Positions 7,167 through 12,456 of a stretch of DNA of 14,220 bases are shown here, one piece after another. The translations under genes were made by a program, and so were the position numbers. Each line of letters opens with the position of its first letter. Within the stretch, counting starts at the first letter, position 1. The DNA is from Planctomycetota bacterium (lineage in GTDB: Bacteria > Planctomycetota > PUPC01 > JACPCR01), in assembly GCA_030740295.1 (NCBI GenBank), contig JASLXP010000391.1:1-14220 (forward strand), read 5' to 3'. Under the pieces are notes generated by a model. That model was not told the origin of the DNA and ran no database searches. It saw nothing but the letters and a program-made list of their open reading frames with translations.

Positions 7167-7433
7167 TTAGTTTTTGGCCCCGCCGTGCCCACGGTAAGTG
7201 CGTGTCGGCGCGAACTCTCCCAGCTTGTGTCCCACCATGTCTTCGGTGATGTACTGTCGCTGAAAGCTCTTTCCGTTGTGAATATTGAATGTATGCCCAA
7301 CAAACTCAGGAACGATGGTGCAACTGCGCGACCAGGTCTGCAGCGGATCGCGAGCACCGGTGTCCTTCTGCCTCATTACTTTGCGAAAGAGCTTTTCATC
7401 CACGAAAGGCCCCTTCTTTAGGGAACGACTCAT
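7167..7433 (-). CDS. rpsS: 30S ribosomal protein S19
   Basis: uS19 is a head protein that contacts the large subunit and A-site tRNA. The 88-residue product begins [19 protein letters not shown] and contains the signature [20 protein letters not shown] followed by [15 protein letters not shown]. Length is typical. Its start codon overlaps the rplB stop by four bases, the classical arrangement for coupled translation. Confidence 0.98.
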   Translation of the reverse strand: MSRSLKKGPFVDEKLFRKVMRQKDTGARDPLQTWSRSCTIVPEFVGHTFNIHNGKSFQRQYITEDMVGHKLGEFAPTRTYRGHGGAKN

Positions 7434-8266
7434 TTACCTGACCTCTTTCTTCCACGAATAATCAATTTGTCACTGGACTTACGCTTGCGGCGGGTGTTTC
7501 CACCCTTTGCCGGACGGCCCTGCGGCGAACAAGGATGACGCCCGCCGGCCGTGCGGCCTTCTCCACCACCCATCGGATGGCATACGGGGTTCTGTGCAGT
7601 GCCACGGACATGGGGCCGGCGTCCGAGCCAGCGTTTGCGACCGGCTTTGCCGAGTGTCTGGGCGGTGTAATCGAGATTGCCCGTCTGGCCGATAGTGGCA
7701 CGACAGGTTGCGAGGACTTTTCGGACTTCGCCGGAGGGCATCGTGACCAGGACGTGTTTGCCTTCCTTGGCCTGGATGGTGGCAAAGCTGCCTGCACTGC
7801 GGCAGAGCTGTCCACCCTTGCCGGGCTGCATCTCAATATTATAGATGGAGACGCCCTGCGGCACTTTCGCCAGGGGCATGCAGTTCCCCAGCCTGGGCTC
7901 GACATCTTCGCCGGAATGAATCATCTGACCGACTTCCAGCCCCCTGGGCGCGATGATGTAGCGTTTCTCGCCGTCGGTGTAATGCAAAAGGGCGATTCGA
8001 GCCGAACGATTGGGGTCATACTCGATGGTGGCCACTTTGGCCGGGATGCCATCTTTGTTTCTCTTAAAATCGATCACTCGATAACGGCGCTTATGCCCAC
8101 CGCCGCGAAAACGGCTGGTGATGCGGCCCTTGTGGTTCCGGCCACCGGTTTTCTTGATCGGGCGAAGCAGGCTCTTTTCCGGCTTGACCTTCGAAAGCCC
8201 TTCGCTGGACACGAGAGCCGTGAACCTGAGCGATGGTGTTGCGGGTTTGAATTGTTTAATCGGCAT
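7430..8266 (-). CDS. rplB: 50S ribosomal protein L2
   Basis: uL2 is one of the oldest ribosomal proteins and lies close to the peptidyl transferase centre and an intersubunit bridge. The 278-residue product has the RNA-binding OB and SH3-like domains, with [20 protein letters not shown] (41-60), the [21 protein letters not shown] region (83-103) and the C-terminal [20 protein letters not shown]. In the conserved loop normally written DHPHGGGEG the sequence is CHPMGGGEG (229-237): the histidine known to matter in E. coli (His229 there) is kept as H230, but the neighbours are C229 and M232. Start ATG has a strong GAGGTGA site overlapping the end of rplW. Confidence 0.98.
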   Translation of the reverse strand: MPIKQFKPATPSLRFTALVSSEGLSKVKPEKSLLRPIKKTGGRNHKGRITSRFRGGGHKRRYRVIDFKRNKDGIPAKVATIEYDPNRSARIALLHYTDGEKRYIIAPRGLEVGQMIHSGEDVEPRLGNCMPLAKVPQGVSIYNIEMQPGKGGQLCRSAGSFATIQAKEGKHVLVTMPSGEVRKVLATCRATIGQTGNLDYTAQTLGKAGRKRWLGRRPHVRGTAQNPVCHPMGGGEGRTAGGRHPCSPQGRPAKGGNTRRKRKSSDKLIIRGRKRSGK

Positions 8267-8274
8267 AGGTCACC

Positions 8275-8583
8275 TCAGATAATCTCGATTCTCTGGTCTG
8301 AAGGGATAAAGATGAAGGCCTTCTTCCGGCCTCTGGTTACTCCCGCGTATTTGCCCCGGCGGCGGGTCTTGCCACTGGTATTCATGGTGTTTACCTTTTT
8401 GACATCGACCTCTCGATCGAACAGCTCCTGTGCCATTTGTCTTACGGCTTCCTTGATATCGTCCTTGGTGGCCTGCTTGTGCACCTCAAAGGGATAACAC
8501 ACGAGCTTTGACTCGGTGTCCTCAAGGGCAGCCGTGCCCTTTTCCGTAATGAGAGGCCTGATTAGAACCTGATGCCACTCCAT
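8275..8583 (-). CDS. rplW: 50S ribosomal protein L23
   Basis: uL23 lies at the mouth of the exit tunnel and is the docking point for trigger factor and SRP. From the ATG at 8583 the product is 102 residues and starts MEWHQVLIRPLITEKGTAAL, with the family's RPLITEK motif; TSGKTRRRGKYAGVTRGRKK and AFIFIPSDQRIEII follow. A GTG at 8601 would add six residues, but AGGA stands six bases before the ATG, so the ATG is favoured. The 174-base gap upstream is the longest in the operon; eight bases separate it from rplB. Confidence 0.96.
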   Translation of the reverse strand: MEWHQVLIRPLITEKGTAALEDTESKLVCYPFEVHKQATKDDIKEAVRQMAQELFDREVDVKKVNTMNTSGKTRRRGKYAGVTRGRKKAFIFIPSDQRIEII

Positions 8584-8685
8584 GATTTTTCCTTCATACA
8601 CTCAGCCGGCCATTTCCTTTGGCCAAAACCGATAGGCAACAATGAAACCCCAGGAATGCTCAATCCGTGAGATTCCTCTCATTTC

Positions 8686-8700
8686 TGGCCTTTCAGGCCA
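8686..8700 (-). promoter_or_regulatory. short hairpin in the long rplD-rplW spacer
   Basis: TGGCCT (8686-8691) and AGGCCA (8695-8700) form a perfect 6-bp stem with a three-base loop, inside the 174-base spacer between the rplD stop and the rplW start. A second weaker GGCC/GGCC pair lies at about 8609-8625. Neither is followed by a U run on the minus strand. It could be an RNA processing or stabilising element; no other content is visible in the spacer. Confidence 0.35.
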
Positions 8701-8757
8701 TTAAATTTCAAACGTGACAATCCGCGTCGAGTTCATCTCCGGCGGTTCGCCCGCAAT

Positions 8758-9756
8758 TCAGGGCTCTTCCGATTCCCCTTCAGCTTCAGGAGCTTCGGCG
8801 GCATCCGAATCTGCAGTTTCAGCGTCCGCTTCACCAGGCTCTCGAGCTGGTTCTTCGGTTGCCGAATCTTCATCGGTTGCCACTTCACCAGAATCTCCCG
8901 CCGGCTCTTCGGCTGAATCCGAATCTTCAGTTTCGGCGACCGCTTCACCAGAATCTTCCGCTGGTTCTTCGGTTGCATTTGAAACTGCAGCCTCGACTTC
9001 CGCCTCACCAGACTCTTCTGCTGGTTCTTCGGCTGCCTCTTCGCTTGCCGGCGCCTCCCCTTCGGCTTCCGCTTCTTCCGCTGGGGCTGCGCTGGCTTCG
9101 GGTGCAGGCTCGGCCTCTTCTTCAGGCCTATCTATGAGCCTTTCGAGGAGTTCCTGAAAAGCGTCTTTTGACAAGACCAGATGATTCGAAACCAGAATGT
9201 CATAAGCATTCATGTTCCTCGTCTCTCTGACCTCAACTCCGGAGACATTTCGTGCTGACTTATAGACATTTTCGTCATAAGCCGGGACACCTATCAACAC
9301 CGTGTCGTACAGCTCGAGCCTGTCCAGCAGATCGGCGACCTGGCGGGTCTTAATCTCAGGACACTCGAGGCCGTCCAACAGCACAACACCTTCATCCAGA
9401 CATTTTGCCAGCAATGCGGACCCAGTTGCCCGCGTGCGTTGCTTTCTGCTCAAACGCACCCGCTTTGTAAACGGGCGCGGCCCGTGAACAACGGCGCCTC
9501 CCCTCCAGATGGGAGATCTCTTATGCCCGGCCCTTGCCCGGCCGGTGCCCTTTTGCCGATGTGGCTTGGCATTACTGCCGGAGACTTCGCTGCGGGTTTT
9601 GGCTGAAGATGTTCCGAGGTGCTGATTCGTTTCGTGCGCAAGGATAGCTTCACGGATGAGGCCCTTTCTTACTTCCCCACCCAGGGATGCTTCATCGAGC
9701 TCAAAGGTCTCGACTTGCTCACCTGTTGCACTGGCTTTAACCGGAATCGAAATCAT
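8758..9756 (-). CDS. rplD: 50S ribosomal protein L4 with long acidic repeat tail
   Basis: uL4 binds 23S rRNA domain I and its loop lines the exit tunnel; in E. coli it also represses the S10 operon. Residues 1-210 are a normal L4: SEVSGSNAKPHRQKGTGRAR (56-75) with the tunnel loop that follows (SPIWRGGAVVHGPRPF, 81-96) and YDILVSNHLVLSKDAFQELL (185-204). Residues 211-332 are an added, nearly uncharged-hydrophobic-free tail of Ala, Glu, Asp, Ser and Pro with four tandem units starting EEPA. Family members are usually 200-225 residues. The gene starts 34 bases after rpsJ, the place where rplC normally lies. The tail is in the same open frame, with no stop or shift, and a GAGAG site precedes the ATG. 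Confidence 0.96.
   Translation of the reverse strand: MISIPVKASATGEQVETFELDEASLGGEVRKGLIREAILAHETNQHLGTSSAKTRSEVSGSNAKPHRQKGTGRARAGHKRSPIWRGGAVVHGPRPFTKRVRLSRKQRTRATGSALLAKCLDEGVVLLDGLECPEIKTRQVADLLDRLELYDTVLIGVPAYDENVYKSARNVSGVEVRETRNMNAYDILVSNHLVLSKDAFQELLERLIDRPEEEAEPAPEASAAPAEEAEAEGEAPASEEAAEEPAEESGEAEVEAAVSNATEEPAEDSGEAVAETEDSDSAEEPAGDSGEVATDEDSATEEPAREPGEADAETADSDAAEAPEAEGESEEP
8797..9030 (-). repeat. tandem repeats coding for the acidic L4 tail
   Basis: Residues 243-320 of L4 fall into four units of 20, 20, 18 and 20 residues, each starting EEPA followed by a (D/E/R)(S/P)GE(A/V) segment and ending near DSxx or SNAT; a degenerate fifth start (EAP) follows. At DNA level the period is about 60 bases, with recurring TCTTCGGCT/TGGTTCTTCGG-like blocks. 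It looks like slippage or unequal crossing-over growth inside a coding region; copies have diverged. Confidence 0.8.
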
Positions 9757-9790
9757 CGGATTCTCTCAATCATCAATGTCATATACGTTG

Positions 9791-10099
9791 CTAAGCCTTA
9801 ATGCGGATATCCACACCCGCAGGCATGCTCAAACGCCCGAGCGCATCCACGGTCTTTGCCGTTGGCTCTTCGATATCGATCAGGCGCTTATGGGTTCGAA
9901 TTTCAAACTGCTCTCTCGATTTCTTATTTACGTGAGGCGAACGCAGGACTGTATAGCGTTCAATCCTCGTCGGGAGAGGGATGGGCCCTGAAACCTTGGC
10001 GCCGGTGCGCTTGGCTGTCTCCACGATTTCCATGGCCGAATGGTCAAGGATTTCATGGTCATAAGCTTCCATCCGGATGCGTACTCGCTCGCCGGGCAT
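9791..10099 (-). CDS. rpsJ: 30S ribosomal protein S10
   Basis: uS10 is a head protein of the small subunit and, as NusE, part of transcription antitermination complexes with NusB and NusG. The 102-residue product has [20 protein letters not shown] (6-25), the loop [20 protein letters not shown] (38-57) and the C-terminal [20 protein letters not shown] segment. Length is typical. AGAGGA lies six bases before the ATG. It is the first gene of the visible operon; fusA and tuf, frequent upstream neighbours, are not here. Confidence 0.98.
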   Translation of the reverse strand: MPGERVRIRMEAYDHEILDHSAMEIVETAKRTGAKVSGPIPLPTRIERYTVLRSPHVNKKSREQFEIRTHKRLIDIEEPTAKTVDALGRLSMPAGVDIRIKA

Positions 10100-10533
10100 T
10101 TAATTCCTCTTATGTGTGCTCGTTATAAGTACAAAAATATCGCCACTCCCGCGGCTAAAGGCCGGGAGTTAAGCGATGCCTTTTCCAAAGGTCAGTTTCA
10201 GCGTTGTGCCCAAAAGGCTTACGTCCTCGCGAGTCTCCTGTGCGAGGGCGGGGAATTCTTACGACTCTTCCGAGATGTGCAAGCAGGAATCACAACGTTT
10301 TGCGTTTTTTGGTAAGAAATTTGAATTGCCACATGAAAATAGCGGCTGGAAAGGCAAATGATTGTGCCAGACGGGGTTGGGAGATGGTTGATGAATTTGT
10401 GGCTGATGGCTGTCAGATTGCTGATTCGGGCTCACACTCCTGCTCTCTGTTCACCTCAGCCCTCAGGTCCGCTGGAAAGGTGAGATGCTGAAAGTGGGCT
10501 GGCTGACGGAATGGAAACGCCGGGCTGGCCGTC
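10100..10533. promoter_or_regulatory. non-coding leader and promoter region upstream of rpsJ
   Basis: This 434-base stretch holds no credible gene. It should contain the S10 operon promoter on the minus strand. A TATAAC box lies at 10122-10127 (minus strand), about 22 bases before the rpsJ ATG, without a good -35; a farther TTGCAC (10277-10282) with AAGAAT at 10255-10260 is another weak candidate. Inverted repeats lie between them: ACTCCCG/CGGGAGT at 10145-10169 and GCCTTTT/AAAAGGC at 10178-10218. If transcription starts at the far site these would form a structured leader, as in r-protein autoregulation. The part nearer the GH10-like gene shows no convincing intrinsic terminator. Confidence 0.4.
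10145..10169 (-). promoter_or_regulatory. GC-rich hairpin in the rpsJ leader
   Basis: ACTCCCG (10145-10151) and CGGGAGT (10163-10169) pair perfectly over 7 bp, with partial extra pairing inside the 11-base loop. It lies 46 bases upstream of the rpsJ start. On the minus strand a run rich in T (ATATTTTTGT) follows within about eight bases, so the element has some features of an attenuator as well as of a leader hairpin. Confidence 0.4.
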
Positions 10534-12069
10534 TCAGTACTCCTCGTCCGGCCATTCCGCCGGACCTCCAATGCCAAAAGTCTGACACAGCTCAAGGATG
10601 CGGTGGTAGGACTGCTTGGGCTGGCCATCCCTGTCGAGCAGGCCGGCGTGTTTGATGAAAGCCCGCTCATCATCGAAATCCCAATATGTAATATTTCTTA
10701 TATAAGGGCGCGACATGGCCATCAGAAAGAACAATTCAACCCAGTCGGCCTGGTTTTCCTGCTCCCATGGACCGCGCCAGCCGATGGTCATGTCTATCTG
10801 ATCGGTTTCCAGCATGTCTGAGCCGCTGCTGGAGGGAGTGCCCATTTCGGTAATCCAGATGGGCTTGCCGTATTCAGCAAATCGATCAAGGTGGGCCATG
10901 ATGTCCATCAGGTCGCGACTCGGGTAATACATCTGAACACCGATGCCCTCGAATTCGATGTCCTGATGGATGATCTCATCGAGAAACGAAAGCGGCGACC
11001 AGATCTGCTCTTGTGGTCTCGAGGCTCCGCGACATGCCTGGCCTGCGCGCTGGCCATACTCTCCCCAGGGACAACAGTGATTGATGATGCGGGGCGTGCC
11101 CGGGTCGAGGCTCCCGGTGATTTCGCTGACTAGTTTCGCAATCTCGAAAGCCTGTTCATGACTCAACTGCGGAATCTTGTTAGCGAATTCCCAATCGTGC
11201 ATCTCGTTGGCGATCTCCCAGCAACTGATGCGGCCCTTCAGTTTTGAAACGAGATCGGTCGTCCAATTTTCCACGGCCTTGAGTTTGTCCGGATAGTCAA
11301 GTTCACGAAACCAGGGAGGCATCCCGCCGATGCCGCCCCAGAAAATGGAAAACGACTTGGCTTCCATTCCCTTCTCTTCGCAATGCGAGAGAATCTCCTC
11401 GATACCCGCCCACCGCTGACAGTCCCGGCCAAACTCCACCCATCGCCAGAAATTCGGAATCGTGGTCGCATTACAGATGTTCGAGAGGGTGTCCCACTTT
11501 TCCCGTGAGTGCAGGAAATTCGGCTGAAGCGAGACGTTATGCCAGTCAGGGCCAACGCCGATGGAGTATTCTTCCAACCGTTCACCAAACAGCGGGGATG
11601 CTATGACGGGAAGCGGCTCAACATCATGGTCTCTGAGTTCGAGGGCGAGCATGGCTGCCGCGTGTTCCAGCGCCTCCCCTGCAAGAATTCCCTGATGCAG
11701 GCTCTCGAGCGGCCGGCCAAGGTCGAACAAATCCCAGGCCGCTTCAAACTGCTCGTCCGGCGGCTCTTCGAGATGCGAAGACATCATCCGACGCTCACAC
11801 TGGCGGATGCGGCTCATGGCCAGCGCATCATGCAGAGGGACCTCCGCGTCCTCAGCGTAACCGTCTCCGCTGTTGTCCGCGGTGCACCAGACGCGTCCAT
11901 ATCCTGGAACGGCCAACAACACATGAACTGCCGTCGGTTCAGCCAAAAGCTCGATGCTGATTTCGCCCTCACCGAAGTCGATGGGCGTATAGCGCGCTCG
12001 ATGCTTCAGGTCGGTGACGTAAACATCAAGGATGTCTTCCGTGCCCGTGAAATTCACCTGCTTAGCCAT
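10534..12069 (-). CDS. GH10-like glycoside hydrolase (putative xylanase-type enzyme), no signal peptide
   Basis: Family 10 enzymes cleave beta-1,4-xylan and related glycans by a retaining mechanism in a TIM barrel. In this 511-residue product the barrel occupies about 180-500: WEIANEM (284-290) matches the acid/base motif with E289, IWITEMG (404-410) matches the nucleophile motif with E408, and NITYWDFDDERAF (459-471) followed by LLDRDGQPKQSYHRI matches the C-terminal GH10 signature. The usual HxLxWH motif near strand 3 is replaced by FSIFWGG (240-246), so substrate may differ from xylan. Residues 1-170 are a beta-rich then helical accessory region I do not recognise. No signal peptide is visible, so it is probably cytoplasmic or exported unusually. 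AGGGA lies before the ATG. It is divergent from the sigma-SecA gene and separate from the ribosomal operon. Confidence 0.8.
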   Translation of the reverse strand: MAKQVNFTGTEDILDVYVTDLKHRARYTPIDFGEGEISIELLAEPTAVHVLLAVPGYGRVWCTADNSGDGYAEDAEVPLHDALAMSRIRQCERRMMSSHLEEPPDEQFEAAWDLFDLGRPLESLHQGILAGEALEHAAAMLALELRDHDVEPLPVIASPLFGERLEEYSIGVGPDWHNVSLQPNFLHSREKWDTLSNICNATTIPNFWRWVEFGRDCQRWAGIEEILSHCEEKGMEAKSFSIFWGGIGGMPPWFRELDYPDKLKAVENWTTDLVSKLKGRISCWEIANEMHDWEFANKIPQLSHEQAFEIAKLVSEITGSLDPGTPRIINHCCPWGEYGQRAGQACRGASRPQEQIWSPLSFLDEIIHQDIEFEGIGVQMYYPSRDLMDIMAHLDRFAEYGKPIWITEMGTPSSSGSDMLETDQIDMTIGWRGPWEQENQADWVELFFLMAMSRPYIRNITYWDFDDERAFIKHAGLLDRDGQPKQSYHRILELCQTFGIGGPAEWPDEEY

Positions 12070-12099
12070 TGTTCATTTCCCTGACGCACAACTTTGGAT

Positions 12100-12118
12100 T
12101 GCAGGCTTCGGACCTGCA
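12100..12118. promoter_or_regulatory. palindrome with TTCG-type loop upstream of the GH10-like gene
   Basis: TGCAGG (12100-12105) and CCTGCA (12113-12118) are perfect inverted 6-mers around CTTCGGA, where C and G can close a TTCG tetraloop on the plus strand. It lies 30 bases upstream of the GH10-like start, so it could be an operator or a 5' UTR hairpin of that gene. Confidence 0.35.
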
Positions 12119-12408
12119 CAGTCAATCAGATTGAAAGGGCGGCGAAAGCCTGTCTTTCGAGGGGCCACGAGGGATCTCGTGTGAGCCACTTCCATAGTAG
12201 TCATCAACACTCCAGTCTTCACACCATTCCCACACATTTCCGCTTTCGTCATTCGTTCCATGCCCTGACAGAAGGTTGCTCATACACTCTGTCCGTTTTC
12301 TCCGTTCCCCGATTCCTGTCGCTTTAGGTGGTCATTGCCATTCGCCTGATCCTCGGAATTTCACAAAGCCATTGGTCATATCTGAAATAAATAAATGCGA
12401 ATCTGGTG

Positions 12409-12426
12409 ACCTGACCTTCCTCAGGT
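12409..12426. promoter_or_regulatory. perfect inverted repeat ACCTGA-N6-TCAGGT upstream of sigma-SecA
   Basis: ACCTGA (12409-12414) and TCAGGT (12421-12426) are exact inverted copies separated by CCTTCC. The repeat overlaps the -35 zone of the best promoter candidate and ends 30 bases before the ATG. A dyad of this size and place is typical of a repressor or activator site; a short RNA hairpin is the alternative. Confidence 0.4.
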
Positions 12427-12456
12427 GGGACTTGTTATATAGAACCACAACGTAAC

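Larger units (their letters stand above)
12070..12456. promoter_or_regulatory. divergent intergenic region between the GH10-like gene and the sigma-SecA gene
   Basis: These 387 bases must hold both promoters. For the plus-strand gene a TATATA box at 12436-12441 is the best -10 candidate, with a poor CTGACC at 12411-12416 as -35 (19-base spacing). For the minus-strand gene TTGACT at about 12119-12124 (minus strand; read from the complement) is a possible -35 without a good -10. Two palindromes are listed separately. A 62-codon open frame on the minus strand (12073-12261) has no family features and is not counted as a gene. Confidence 0.4.

Noticed and set aside
7535..8497. 320-codon open frame on the plus strand
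   Set aside because: It is antisense to rplB and rplW, which are certain from family signatures; the translation has no recognisable family and reflects the codon bias of the real genes.
8760..9130. Regular repeats that resemble a CRISPR or minisatellite array
   Set aside because: The units are imperfect, without unique spacers, and keep the L4 reading frame, so they are coding repeats.
12073..12261. 62-codon frame on the minus strand in the divergent region
   Set aside because: No ribosome binding site of note, no family resemblance, and it overlaps the 5' region of the GH10-like gene; treated as chance.
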